Part shown: positions 1-7,600 of the stretch, in pieces
Position numbering within the stretch: position 1 is the first letter of the stretch
Layout of the letters: each line of letters begins with the position of its first letter
From: Pseudomonas baetica
GTDB taxonomy: Bacteria > Pseudomonadota > Gammaproteobacteria > Pseudomonadales > Pseudomonadaceae
Length of the DNA stretch: 64,000 nt
Assembly: GCF_019733355.1 (NCBI RefSeq)
Contig: NZ_JAIHLQ010000006.1
Coordinates: 1-64,000 of the forward strand
Direction: 5' to 3'
Made by a program: the position numbers and the translations under genes
Notes under the pieces: model-generated
Databases searched by the model: none
What the model was told of the DNA's origin: nothing
The model's input: the letters and a program-made list of their open reading frames with translations, nothing else

Positions 1-129
1 ACGACGCCGGGCACCTCAGACTAACAATGCCACCCCTGCGTCGCTGCGCTCCGACTGCCTGTCCGAATGATCGTGGAACAGGTGTCCGGATCAGCGTGGG
101 CTGAGTGTCCGAATGGCGTGGAATCCGCA
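1..129. mobile_element. End of an IS21-family-like insertion sequence (partial)
   Basis: Three tandem imperfect repeats of about 22 bp, each containing TGTCCG.AT followed by CGTGG, lie at about 59-126, and the block ends in ..GAATCCGCA at 129. Multiple terminal repeats of this kind and a ..CA end are typical of IS21-family elements (known of the family), where they bind the transposase IstA. No istA or istB coding sequence is visible, so the element extends left of the window. Its boundary at 129 falls inside the DpdA-like reading frame. The exact boundary and family are inferred by eye. Confidence 0.6.
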
Positions 130-994
130 CTGTTGGCCATGCACAATCGAAGGGGGCTACATCGAAAGCGAGTCCGTTCGGTGATAGGAAGTCAGCTTGT
201 GCTTCGCCGTAGTTCACCGCGGCGGTGAGTGGAGCGCAGGTCTTCTCATAGACGCTCACCGAAGTCCCATCCACAGAGTGAGCACCAGCGGCCGCTGAGC
301 AAAGCAGAATGCGCTTAGCGCTATTCACCCTGCCAATATGGAGGTGGCATCGCCGACGACGCGCCAAGAGGCCCCAGCTATGTGCAGTTTTCAGCTTCCA
401 CCCTGTCGAGCCCCCAACAAAGATACCAACTCCAGGATTTAGAAGGTCACGTACGTCATCGGGAACCATCCCGTCTTGAACTGCCAGCAGCGCCACGCCT
501 GGAATGCCTTGAATTCGGTTGAGCCACTTGAGTGAGAACTCAAGGGACTTTAGGCCGCCAGCGACGATGTCTGGCACGACAACCATTTTGGCATTCTCAC
601 CGAGGAGATCAAAAGCCTTCCCAAAAGCTCGCTCGTCGAATGCCTCTCCCTGTGTGAAGGCAGTCCAAGCTCCGTTATCCAGCATGTACGGAAAGCCTTC
701 AGTGCGCAGGACACCTTTGGCAGACACCAAAAGACCCCATCCATTGGCACGCATAGCGTCAAGATTGCGCTTTGTTCCAGTTCGGCTGGCGTATGGGATC
801 ATTGGGGTCCTGAGGCTACCAATCAGCTCTTCGATTGCGCCATCAGTGTCAGCAGAACCATCAGTGCAGTACATCTCACCATAGGCCTGCAGGGCTTGTG
901 ACCGTCCGATGCGGGTACCGTCCCGGTAGGGTTGCAACCAACGCGGGGCGGTATAAGCGGGCGCTTTAGCACTGGGAAGTTGGTGAGTATGCAT
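1..994 (-). CDS. DpdA/TGT-superfamily-like protein, 3' end replaced by IS sequence (partial)
   Basis: The frame opens at ATG 994 behind GGAG and stays open to the window edge, but only 130-994 looks native; the last codons are IS sequence, so the C-terminus is truncated or fused. Visible motifs are DNGAWTAF, VPDIVAGG (possible catalytic Asp), AVQDGM, FVGGST.WKL, HIGRVNSA and SVDGTS. This pattern fits the DpdA branch of the queuine tRNA-ribosyltransferase superfamily, whose members exchange guanine for 7-deazaguanine derivatives in DNA. The family call rests on motif recall, not a search. It is the last gene visible downstream of its family-P promoter. Whether it still acts after the IS insertion is doubtful, and no preQ0 synthesis genes are seen in the window. 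Confidence 0.6.
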   Translation of the reverse strand, partial: MHTHQLPSAKAPAYTAPRWLQPYRDGTRIGRSQALQAYGEMYCTDGSADTDGAIEELIGSLRTPMIPYASRTGTKRNLDAMRANGWGLLVSAKGVLRTEGFPYMLDNGAWTAFTQGEAFDERAFGKAFDLLGENAKMVVVPDIVAGGLKSLEFSLKWLNRIQGIPGVALLAVQDGMVPDDVRDLLNPGVGIFVGGSTGWKLKTAHSWGLLARRRRCHLHIGRVNSAKRILLCSAAAGAHSVDGTSVSVYEKTCAPLTAAVNYGEAQADFLSPNGLAFDVAPFDCAWPTVRIPRHSDTQPTLIRTPVPRSFGQAVGAQRRRGGIVSLRCPAS

Positions 995-1021
995 TCGATG
1001 GTCTCCGAAGTTGTGGAGACC

Positions 1022-1050
1022 ATACTCGGCCGGAGAATCGCGTGGCAGAA
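1022..1050 (-). promoter_or_regulatory. Family-P promoter for the DpdA-like gene
   Basis: -35 TTCTGC at 1045-1050, 17-bp spacer, -10 GAGTAT at 1022-1027, then GGTCTCCACAAC and a GGAG Shine-Dalgarno. The -10 starts 28 bp from the ATG. Confidence 0.75.
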
Positions 1051-1054
1051 GCCT

Positions 1055-1429
1055 CTACCTCAGGTTTTTCAAGGCCGGTAGAAGACTCTCAGGGATTTTG
1101 CAGAAGGCAGCCAGATCGTCAATTGAGAGTTGTTTAGTGAAACGCTTCATGCGCCAACTCTCGCTCGGGTATGAAGCCGAGGTGTAGCTCGGCTTCAGCC
1201 AGTTCAGAGCCTGTGCAAGGGATTGAAAACGATGAATGCCTTGGTATCCAAGGTCGGGACCAATATTCACGCAAGTGATTCGGCTCCGAAGTCTGACAGG
1301 AACAGACTCAATAAGAGTGATTAGTGGGCTGGCCGGTGTGTACACCTGGGGCAGTCTCCCATTGATGGCAAACTCCATCATGGCTTTCGGGCTGCGCAGC
1401 ATCAGCTGAATTCGTCGTTGGTCGTTCAT
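1055..1429 (-). CDS. Hypothetical protein, 124 aa
   Basis: Start ATG 1429 is chosen because AGGAG lies 6 bp upstream; a longer open frame to 1513 runs through the promoter and is rejected. The protein begins MNDQRRIQLM and is rich in Arg and Ser, with a central region containing NIGPDLGYQGIHRF and a C-terminal helical stretch (LSIDDLAAFCKIPESLLPAL). No signal peptide or membrane segment is seen and no family is recognised. It has its own family-P promoter immediately upstream. Confidence 0.7.
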   Translation of the reverse strand: MNDQRRIQLMLRSPKAMMEFAINGRLPQVYTPASPLITLIESVPVRLRSRITCVNIGPDLGYQGIHRFQSLAQALNWLKPSYTSASYPSESWRMKRFTKQLSIDDLAAFCKIPESLLPALKNLR

Positions 1430-1450
1430 AAGTTCTCCTAAGAAAACACA

Positions 1451-1479
1451 ATGATCAGCGGCCCCGGGTTGTGCCAGAA
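1451..1479 (-). promoter_or_regulatory. Family-P promoter
   Basis: -35 TTCTGG (1474-1479), 17-bp spacer, -10 GATCAT (1451-1456). The -10 is 22 bp from the ATG at 1429, the shortest leader of the family. Confidence 0.75.
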
Positions 1480-1481
1480 GC

Positions 1482-2099
1482 CTAGGCAGCTTGTGAGGAT
1501 GCATCCTTTGCAATGGCTACGTCAGCCATATGAGCCTCCCAGTCGCCGCGAGAAAGCTTCAGGCGACGTGCTGGAGCGTCATTACGACTGAAGGGATAAC
1601 GTGCGTCAGGGCGCATGCGATAACGACTCAGGTTGATACAGTCGCTGTTCCAATCCACCGAGGTAACCCACCAAACCTGCAGGTCATCGGAGCGGGGCAT
1701 CATCTCGTCATCATCTTTACCATCGAGCAGCACAGCTACGCCGGTGGCCACACGGATGTTGCTCTGGATTTCACCATGCTGGCCCGCCAGCACAGCCTTG
1801 AACGGTTTTAAGCCTTGAACCTTCTCCCACATGCGAGCGAAGGTGCCACCAGAGATGCAGGACTGGGCATAGAAATGTTCGTCGAAGGGGCGAAAGACTC
1901 CCACGCAGGTACACATACTGAGCGCATTGAGACGGTTGGCGTCATCAGGGTTAAAACCCATTTTGAGACGGATCGCGGACATCAGGAATTCGTTAAGCGC
2001 AGCGCTTTTTTGTCGATCGCCAATGGACTTTGCAATGCCGGCGGCGGCGGCAAGCATGAAAGCCAGGCCGGTAGACTGGGCTTCGTTAGTTGTCTTCAT
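1482..2099 (-). CDS. Hypothetical protein, 205 aa
   Basis: Start ATG 2099 is preferred (MKTTNEAQ) over the ATG at 2132, because the latter overlaps the upstream gene and GAGG sits 8 bp before 2099. The N-terminus has an Ala-rich segment (AFMLAAAAGIAKSIG), probably a helix and not a clear signal peptide. The C-terminal half carries WWVTSVDWNSD and an Arg-rich stretch. It is the second gene after 2110-2430, 10 bp downstream, probably co-transcribed. No family is recognised. Confidence 0.65.
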   Translation of the reverse strand: MKTTNEAQSTGLAFMLAAAAGIAKSIGDRQKSAALNEFLMSAIRLKMGFNPDDANRLNALSMCTCVGVFRPFDEHFYAQSCISGGTFARMWEKVQGLKPFKAVLAGQHGEIQSNIRVATGVAVLLDGKDDDEMMPRSDDLQVWWVTSVDWNSDCINLSRYRMRPDARYPFSRNDAPARRLKLSRGDWEAHMADVAIAKDASSQAA

Positions 2100-2109
2100 C
2101 GGGCTAGCC

Positions 2110-2430
2110 TCAAGCAATAGCAGGTTGAGCATCGGGATTCAATGCGCCGTGGACTTTGAACGTCCCGAGGTTTGAGTAGACATTGGCAGACACCCCGTGT
2201 GGGAAAAGTCCACCTTCACGCACAATGCGAACGCGCCAGTTGCCGAGGTTGGTATCGAGAGCCTGGAACACAGTCCCGCTGATCACCGGGGCGAGTTCGG
2301 AGATTTCGTTTGGTGTGAAGGTCACGCGGTCGAGCGGGCTGACCGGGCAATTGGGCAGAGTGGTGGCAGGGGCTGAGGTATTTTGAACATTGATCACGGG
2401 GGAAAGTCCGGTTGGCTGTATTGATGCCAT
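2110..2430 (-). CDS. Hypothetical protein, 106 aa
   Basis: A small protein beginning MASIQPTGLSP, with a Pro/Thr/Ser-rich first third and a conserved-looking core (GTVFQALDTNLGNWRVRIVREG). The ATG at 2430 has GGGGGAAC just upstream. A partial version of the plasmid promoter -35 (GTGGCAC) is seen at about 2447-2455, but without the standard 17-bp spacing, so the promoter is unassigned. It lies in a run with 1482-2099. No family is recognised. Confidence 0.6.
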   Translation of the reverse strand: MASIQPTGLSPVINVQNTSAPATTLPNCPVSPLDRVTFTPNEISELAPVISGTVFQALDTNLGNWRVRIVREGGLFPHGVSANVYSNLGTFKVHGALNPDAQPAIA

Positions 2431-2505
2431 GTTCCCCCAAGGCCGAGCGTGCCACGAGCAGGCAGAGAGGATTATTTCGAACAGCCCAGGATCACCGAAT
2501 CCTCG

Positions 2506-3330
2506 TCAGCTCGCACCCGCCAGGTAGTGTTCAGGACCTAGCACAGCAGGCGTAATCCGCTGGATCTGCCAGCCACGATGAAATAGCTGCCCGTCTTTGA
2601 CCAACCATGTATCACCAAGCAGGCTCAGCATGTCCGCAGCTACTCGGGCTTCGATCTCTTCAGCCGTGAATTCGACCGATTCACCTTTGGCTTGCCGTTC
2701 ATTGGACAAGAATCTGAGATGTGCAACTTGCTGATCGGCAACGATCGATGTGAAGCGACAGCCTGCCTTTCCAGCCTGGCCTGAGGCGATGAAAGCGGCC
2801 TTCAAATCCTCGTTGCTCATCTGACCGGCTCGAGATAACCAGCTAGCATCTCGCTCCGCACGCCAACGGCACTCAGCTTCGACCAGATCTGGAGTTGTGA
2901 GCTTGGTGATGTCTTCTCGGTGCCAGCATACAAGATGCGCCGTAGTGGTCTCAGCAGCCTCATCGGCCTGCCAAATGCGCCAAACAAAACCAAGCGCGTC
3001 CCAGCCCGGGAATGTCACGGAGAAATCAGTGTCATTACCACCAGGAAGCCGGTCCCAAACATCCTGACAGATCGCAACGCCATGGCGTGTATCCCACTCA
3101 GGTGTCCAATCAGTTGGTCCGAAAGGCAGGGGGACTGGCGTGTCAGACTCGACAACGCTGTACCAGGGATAGCTATGGTTTAGCGGGGGGCGAATAGCCA
3201 ATGGCTGCAAACCTTTTAATAGCCGTTGGTACAGAGAGGACTTGGCAAGGATGTGATTTTCCAAGCACCCCTGTGCTGACACTACTTCGCGGTACCGAGC
3301 CAGTACGCGCTCTTCATTCGGGATTTCCAT
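2506..3330 (-). CDS. Hypothetical protein, 274 aa
   Basis: Begins MEIPNEERVLARYREVV behind GAGGAACATCCGAG. The sequence is soluble and Trp-rich in the middle (WDALGFVWRIWQADEA), with a helical central region ending around residue 210 and a compact C-terminus (DTWLVKDGQLFHRGWQIQRITP). The gap to 3343-3978 is 12 bp, so the two are likely one transcript, this gene second. No catalytic motif or known domain is recognised. Confidence 0.65.
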   Translation of the reverse strand: MEIPNEERVLARYREVVSAQGCLENHILAKSSLYQRLLKGLQPLAIRPPLNHSYPWYSVVESDTPVPLPFGPTDWTPEWDTRHGVAICQDVWDRLPGGNDTDFSVTFPGWDALGFVWRIWQADEAAETTTAHLVCWHREDITKLTTPDLVEAECRWRAERDASWLSRAGQMSNEDLKAAFIASGQAGKAGCRFTSIVADQQVAHLRFLSNERQAKGESVEFTAEEIEARVAADMLSLLGDTWLVKDGQLFHRGWQIQRITPAVLGPEHYLAGAS

Positions 3331-3342
3331 CTCGGATGTTCC

Positions 3343-3978
3343 TCAACGGCAGTGGCGGCAGATGCCGCTCGGAGCTTGATCAGCAGTGACAAATTGGCCA
3401 CAGCCTCCACACTTGGGCGTCATTCGGCGCTGGGGAAGGGGGCGCTGTAGCGTGATGCCAGTTCCAGCAAGAGCTTCATCAACCGACATGGTCACCGCCG
3501 AGGCAACAGGGCGTGCCCTTGCATCGACGTAAGCCTTAGGCCAGATCTGCCGAGTGAATGCGGAGGCTTCGCTACCAAAATGGGAAAAAGCTTCATCCAA
3601 GGTAAAGACGGAGGCTTTCGTCAGATCAGTGGTCAGAGCATCACCGCTAAGCCAGAAGATGTCGTTCCCGTCAAAGTGGAACCTGGCCGCGACATAGCAA
3701 AGTTCAGTTCCGCCCCTTGGGACCCAATGGATAGTGACGTACTGGAAGTCCACCGCCATCTCGTGTCGTGGTCTGACAAAGCCCAGCGGCCAAGGGATAT
3801 CGCTCCAACGTGATGCGTGCTGACTCATCGCATCGTCACGTGTGAAAACCTCAGCTTGATTGAGGTCAGTGGTATATGAGCCACCCTCGCGCCACCAGCT
3901 TATCCGGCTACCGATCAGCCCGCGGGAGTCTTGCAAGATGAACTGTTCCATTTCCTTCAACCCATTCAACCCAATCAT
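3343..3978 (-). CDS. Hypothetical protein with C-terminal zinc ribbon, 211 aa
   Basis: The last 25 residues hold C-G-G-C ... C-R-H-C, a four-cysteine zinc-ribbon pattern (CGGCGQF...GICRHCR). The N-terminal two thirds contain two similar units, each with a Trp/Ser-Gly start and a D..KA.VFT.DEA.S motif (LNQAEVFTRDDAMSQH and LTKASVFTLDEAFSHF), suggesting an internal duplication. Start uncertain: ATG 3978 lacks a good ribosome site, and ATG 3951 has one very close. First gene of the pair with 2506-3330. Confidence 0.65.
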   Translation of the reverse strand: MIGLNGLKEMEQFILQDSRGLIGSRISWWREGGSYTTDLNQAEVFTRDDAMSQHASRWSDIPWPLGFVRPRHEMAVDFQYVTIHWVPRGGTELCYVAARFHFDGNDIFWLSGDALTTDLTKASVFTLDEAFSHFGSEASAFTRQIWPKAYVDARARPVASAVTMSVDEALAGTGITLQRPLPQRRMTPKCGGCGQFVTADQAPSGICRHCR

Positions 3979-4014
3979 TGATTGGTGTGACGATCGTGAA
4001 AATCATAAGTAGAG

Positions 4015-4347
4015 TCAGAACGGCGACACTAGGTCGCCGTCCAGGTTGTAGAAGACTCGGTTGTCTATGGTGTTGTGCTGTGAGTCAAGATAAGCAGCTC
4101 GCCACATGACATCGGGTATTTGGATGGAGAGCTTCGAAGCAATCGCTTTGAAGTGGGCAAGGTCTGATGGATGCCCGACGTCGTCAAGGTTGCTGTAAAC
4201 GATACCTTCATCGAACTCATCCAAACCTTCCTCGCCATCCTTCTCGACAACCATGTAAAAGCCTTGGAGAGGCCGGTCCCAGCCCAGTTGGACGCGAACT
4301 AAGCAGCTGCTTTGAGCGTGGTAGACCTTAACGTAGTGCTGGCTCAT
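4015..4347 (-). CDS. Hypothetical protein, 110 aa
   Basis: ATG 4347 follows a perfect AGGAGG at 4 bp; the upstream in-frame ATG at 4374 is not used. The protein starts MSQHYVKVYHAQSSCLVRVQLGWDRPLQGFYMVVE and is acidic in the middle (DGEEGLDEFDEG), resembling a small single-domain fold. No membrane segment. Its upstream region has GTTTTGGATATG but no clean family-P element. Function unknown. Confidence 0.65.
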   Translation of the reverse strand: MSQHYVKVYHAQSSCLVRVQLGWDRPLQGFYMVVEKDGEEGLDEFDEGIVYSNLDDVGHPSDLAHFKAIASKLSIQIPDVMWRAAYLDSQHNTIDNRVFYNLDGDLVSPF

Positions 4348-4414
4348 GCAACCTCCTGATTTGCTATGCCGCACAGGCTACATCCCTGTACGACCGTCAC
4401 ATATCCAAAACAGG

Positions 4415-4606
4415 CTAGGGTTTTTCACCAGCAGCCAAGGCGGTGAGGGCGCCACCAGAGATAAACGCCAGCACTATCGAGATCCAGCCGAAGCTGTCAC
4501 GGATGAAGCCTTCAACCACTGCGCCATAGGTAAGCGAGAGATATTGCATACCCATGGCCACTAACAGAATAACAACGGCGCCGAGGCTATAGATGAAGCT
4601 GCGCAT
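4415..4606 (-). CDS. Small membrane protein, 63 aa
   Basis: Two hydrophobic segments are visible, roughly residues 3-25 (IYSLGAVVILLVAMGMQYL) and 38-58 (FGWISIVLAFISGGALTALA), so a two-span inner-membrane protein is likely. ATG 4606 is chosen because GGGAG precedes it and it lies at the standard 28 bp from the family-P -10; the longer frame to 4741 runs through the promoter. Function unknown. Confidence 0.65.
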   Translation of the reverse strand: MRSFIYSLGAVVILLVAMGMQYLSLTYGAVVEGFIRDSFGWISIVLAFISGGALTALAAGEKP

Positions 4607-4633
4607 GATGATGCTCCCTTGTTGAGTGAGCCC

Positions 4634-4662
4634 ATTATCAATGCGTTCTAGGCGTGCCAGAC
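4634..4662 (-). promoter_or_regulatory. Family-P promoter
   Basis: -35 GTCTGG (4657-4662), 17 bp, -10 GATAAT (4634-4639), then GGGCTCACTCAAC: one of the best matches to the family leader. It overlaps the 3' end of the ASCH gene. Confidence 0.75.
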
Positions 4663-4940
4663 CCCTCTGCGCGCACACGGATTGCGAAGACATCAACTGG
4701 CAGATCACCAAAGTGTTCATGCTCAATTGTCTGCTCTTCAAACCCCAGCCATGGGATTAATATCTCTCGCTCTGCATCCCCCTTATTGGGGTATCCCCAG
4801 CACACCCGAACCATGTCGTAAGTGCGCCCTTCCAGTCGAGTTCGCCAGTAGGGAGTCCGCAGTCGGAATTCAAAGGTTTTGGTGCCCGCCTTGATCTGAT
4901 GGAAGTAGGTGCCGATCAGGTTGAGAGTCAGGATCCTCAA
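4638..4940 (-). CDS. ASCH-domain-like protein, about 100 aa
   Basis: The core (IGTYFHQIKAGTKTFEFR...WRTRLEGRTYDMVRVCWGYP) fits the ASCH fold: an N-terminal I..G.K..E.R motif followed by beta strands. ASCH proteins bind or hydrolyse modified nucleosides or RNA (known of the family); the substrate here is unknown. The start is probably TTG 4940, with AGAGG 6 bp upstream, and it overlaps the stop of the small gene 4937-5044 as TTGA, implying translational coupling. A longer frame from ATG 4997 is possible. Its C-terminal coding region contains the promoter of the next gene. Confidence 0.6.
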   Translation of the reverse strand: MRILTLNLIGTYFHQIKAGTKTFEFRLRTPYWRTRLEGRTYDMVRVCWGYPNKGDAEREILIPWLGFEEQTIEHEHFGDLPVDVFAIRVRAEGSGTPRTH

Positions 4941-5044
4941 AGGGCAACCTCTGACGGAGCTAAATGGAACCCGCAGGGTGTCATGCCACAAGTGCACAGG
5001 GCGGTGATCATTTGGAAGGGCGTTTTGAGGGTCATGTCGAACAT
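4937..5044 (-). CDS. Candidate 35-aa coupled leader protein
   Basis: The open frame starts MFDMTLKTPFQM at ATG 5044, 8 bp after a perfect GGAGG, and ends with a TGA that overlaps the TTG start of the ASCH gene. It contains C-T-C-G and C-G near the C-terminus. Good ribosome site and coupling are the support; there is no homology evidence. It may simply deliver ribosomes to the weak TTG start. Confidence 0.45.
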   Translation of the reverse strand: MFDMTLKTPFQMITALCTCGMTPCGFHLAPSEVAL

Positions 5045-5171
5045 TCGGTACACCTCCAGGGCGGGCTATATCCGGGCAGAGTTAAGGGCGGCCAACTGAA
5101 ACTAGTGGCCAGATATCTACACCTTAACGTGCCCGAAAGGAGTCAACACCTTCGCGCGCGGGATTCACAAG

Positions 5172-5363
5172 CTAATCTGATCCATCACCCCAGCGCATCC
5201 ATGCTAGCTGCCGTATTGCAGCGATCCCAATTCCCACCAGTAGAGCCAGAAAATCAGAAGTATTCCCAAGCCAAGTCGCTATGGCCAGGGTTGGCAAAAT
5301 CAATGCGAAGGCAATGATGGCAAGTCCGGCCGGGCTTCTCAGCCAGAAATACGTGGTACCCAT
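5172..5363 (-). CDS. Small membrane protein, 63 aa
   Basis: Begins MGTTYFWLRSP behind GGAG and has two hydrophobic stretches (GLAIIAFALILPTLAIATWL and FLALLVGIGIAAIRQL), so a two-span membrane protein. It diverges from the exported protein at 5591. No family-P element is seen upstream. Function unknown. Confidence 0.6.
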   Translation of the reverse strand: MGTTYFWLRSPAGLAIIAFALILPTLAIATWLGNTSDFLALLVGIGIAAIRQLAWMRWGDGSD

Positions 5364-5506
5364 CGTGATCTCTCCATAGTCATTCGGGCTGACCGCCCCT
5401 TATTAGCTAAGACAAGATATTAGTCGAAAGGTCGATTTTTGAGTTGTGACTGATGCCCGCGGCATGGCATGGCTATGTCATAGCTCAGAACCATTTTGGC
5501 TTCCAG

Positions 5507-5518
5507 GTTTTGGGTTGC
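5507..5518 (+). promoter_or_regulatory. Second conserved 12-mer, GTTTTGGGTTGC
   Basis: Identical 12-mers occur at 56341-56352 (+) and 50339-50350 (-), each 55-75 bp upstream of a start codon with no family-P element. Here it lies 73 bp before the ATG at 5591. Probably a promoter or operator of a second class; the role is inferred. Confidence 0.45.
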
Positions 5519-5590
5519 AGACCATTATCGACGTGGCATTGTGCAAATTCGATTCCGGTAATACTTGCCGGAATGGTTATGGAGTTCACC

Positions 5591-6046
5591 ATGCGAAAGA
5601 AAATCATCGCTCTGCTGCTCGTTGCAGCGGCGAGCCCCACTCTGGTAATGGCAGGCGACAAGCACGGTTCTGACTGCTGCCCTAAGGGTTCGCACGGCCA
5701 CTTCGAAGCTGGCCCCCAAGGTCCAGTCCGTGACTTTGCTGGCAGTCCAGGTCTCCTAGGCATTGATCTGAATAGGGATCAGCGCAAAGCAGTTCGTGAG
5801 GCCGGCCGCGATGAGCGCCTGGCTGTCAGCAAGATAAATCGCGACTATCTGGACAAGCTCTCTGAGGCTGATAAGGCTGCTATGAAAGGGGCTATCCAGA
5901 CGGCACGATCCGATTCAGAAGGCAAGGTTCGTATGGCGCTGAATGCTGATCAAATCAAGCAATTCGATGCAAATCTGAAGCGCGAGGCCGATCAACGCGC
6001 AGAATGGGAAGAATTCCAGAAGTGGAAGGCAGCCAAGAAAGGCTGA
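5591..6046 (+). CDS. Exported Spy/CpxP-like small protein, 151 aa
   Basis: ATG 5591 follows GGAG by 6 bp. Residues 1-22 form a clear Sec signal peptide (MRKKIIALLLVAAASP..VMA), giving a periplasmic product. The mature part has a His/Cys-bearing N-terminus (HGSDCC, HGH) that could bind metal, then charged helices with two LTxxQ-like elements (LNRDQRKAVRE and LNADQIKQFD), as in the Spy/CpxP family of periplasmic chaperones and metal-stress proteins. The family call is by pattern only. Convergent with 6127-7215. Confidence 0.6.
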   Translation: MRKKIIALLLVAAASPTLVMAGDKHGSDCCPKGSHGHFEAGPQGPVRDFAGSPGLLGIDLNRDQRKAVREAGRDERLAVSKINRDYLDKLSEADKAAMKGAIQTARSDSEGKVRMALNADQIKQFDANLKREADQRAEWEEFQKWKAAKKG

Positions 6047-6126
6047 ATGGAAGCGTCAACCGGTCCACGCAACCGGCTGACGTTCACTTTAGATTCCGCA
6101 TGGGGAATGCTTTTGCGTCTTCTCCG

Positions 6127-7215
6127 TCAGATCTTCTCGGCAAAGCTGGGCCGCGCACCAGAACAGAACTGAGCAAAGCTATCGATCATCTCGCGTGAAT
6201 CGTTGACGTCGATAGTGAACTGAGCTTTCAAATCCGTAGCATCTTTCTCATACGAAAAACCGACCGTTCGACCTCCTCTGAATGCTGCCAGCTGCTCTGG
6301 GGTGGGATCGAAGGTGATGTAAGAAAATCCATTCTTCAAACTGGGACCGACCTTTCCGTTACGGACTGAGAACCGCTTGTTGTCAACGATCAACGACAGC
6401 TTATCCATCAGCCCAAGCACGCTTGTGTCGTACCACGCCTTGTAAAAGGCCCCCATCGATACTCCACCCTGAGAGTTGCACGAAATCCCGATCCTGCCGG
6501 TACCGGTGATCTTTGTCTGCTCACCCATCAAGTACACAAGCCCGTGCTCACCGCGAATGGTCCAGGTTGCTGTTAGCGATCCTGCATTCACCAGATCCAA
6601 CTCATAGGCTTCGAGCGGAGTAAGATAATTCATGTCTGCCGGACCGGCTTTAGAGGCAACCTCAAGCAAGCGAAGATCGATTCCAAGGTTGCTGAGGTGG
6701 TTAGCAAGCAGGGTAGAGGTGATCTGGCCCGTGGCTATGTCCGTATCCCCAGCTACGCCGCTGGCCTTGAAGAACTGGTGGACACCCATCTTGGATTCAC
6801 CGTCCATCAACCGAAACACGCCGCCGGCGAAAGCAAATGGGCAGGCACTCTCACAGTAACCCGCACTGGGGTTGGTATGAGGGCCATTCCAGACTCCAAT
6901 GCGCGTTGAATAGCCGCGCTCCCGGATCAGTTGGCCAAGCTCCATAGCCGCAACCAAATCCCCACCATGAGAATTGAAATACACAAATCCAACCTGCCGG
7001 TCTTTCAGGAAGCCGTTCTTGCGAAATGCTTCGACCGTAGGCCGGTGGATGTAGCCATCGATGTAGACCTCAGGTATGTCCTGCGGGGTCTTAGGGGGAA
7101 CGAAATTGATCTGTGCTGGGATTAACCGCTTATCAACGTGATCATGGGCCACTGGCGCGGCTGCTACAGAGCAGCAGAGAAGCAAGGAAGCAACCGCAAG
7201 CAACGGGCGAATCAC
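6127..7215 (-). CDS. Exported ClpP/SppA-like serine-hydrolase-like protein, 362 aa
   Basis: A signal peptide (MIRPLLAVASLLLCCSVAAA) is followed by a crotonase/ClpP-like core: YFNSHGGDLVAAMELGQLIRE (oxyanion-type GG motif), C-E-S-A-C (nucleophile candidate Ser between two Cys) and KMGVHQF (His candidate). This matches the COG3904-type periplasmic proteins related to ClpP/SppA, mostly uncharacterised. The C-terminal 150 residues are a separate domain without recognised motifs. Its start overlaps the upstream gene by 4 bp (ATGA type), so it is co-transcribed with 7212-7526. Confidence 0.65.
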   Translation of the reverse strand: MIRPLLAVASLLLCCSVAAAPVAHDHVDKRLIPAQINFVPPKTPQDIPEVYIDGYIHRPTVEAFRKNGFLKDRQVGFVYFNSHGGDLVAAMELGQLIRERGYSTRIGVWNGPHTNPSAGYCESACPFAFAGGVFRLMDGESKMGVHQFFKASGVAGDTDIATGQITSTLLANHLSNLGIDLRLLEVASKAGPADMNYLTPLEAYELDLVNAGSLTATWTIRGEHGLVYLMGEQTKITGTGRIGISCNSQGGVSMGAFYKAWYDTSVLGLMDKLSLIVDNKRFSVRNGKVGPSLKNGFSYITFDPTPEQLAAFRGGRTVGFSYEKDATDLKAQFTIDVNDSREMIDSFAQFCSGARPSFAEKI

Positions 7216-7526
7216 GAGCGCTCCTCGACCTGCTTAAGGAAAACGAGACCTGATTGGGCTGACAGAAACTCAGCGAGTTCCGAGCCCGCGGCCAGTACAA
7301 CCCCAAGGTCGGTTCCCTTGAGCCGAATGCCTTCTTCGCTAATAGCCCCAGCGGGGTCCAGCTCCAGACCCAAGGCAGCACAGAGTCGATCTGCCTCTGC
7401 CTCGATGCGTGACCAAACATCAGAGTGAAAGCCTTCATCAGCAATGCGGTCAGCAGCCCATGTGAACGGTATTTCGATGTAATGCTGAACGTGGAGCGCG
7501 GGGGTTGTTACGCGTGTCATGGTCAT
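7212..7526 (-). CDS. Hypothetical protein, 104 aa
   Basis: Start ATG 7526 (MTMTRVTTPALHVQHYIEIPF) is chosen from GAGG upstream and the 32-bp spacing to the family-P -10; the longer frame to 7598 is promoter. Soluble, acidic C-terminal half with GVVLAAGSELAEFLSAQSG. It overlaps and precedes the exported hydrolase-like gene. No family is recognised. Confidence 0.65.
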   Translation of the reverse strand: MTMTRVTTPALHVQHYIEIPFTWAADRIADEGFHSDVWSRIEAEADRLCAALGLELDPAGAISEEGIRLKGTDLGVVLAAGSELAEFLSAQSGLVFLKQVEERS

Positions 7527-7557
7527 AATGCTTGCCTCATCAATACTCAATGATTGC

Positions 7558-7586
7558 ATGGTGAGGCAGGATTGCGTGTGCCAAAA
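7558..7586 (-). promoter_or_regulatory. Family-P promoter
   Basis: -35 TTTTGG (7581-7586), 17 bp, -10 CACCAT (7558-7563); CAC follows the -35 as usual. It drives 7212-7526 and 6127-7215. Confidence 0.65.
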
Positions 7587-7600
7587 CCTGTGTACCAAAA

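Noticed and set aside
519..884. Plus-strand open frame of 121 codons
   Set aside because: It lies antisense to the DpdA-like frame, has no ribosome site and no recognisable composition.
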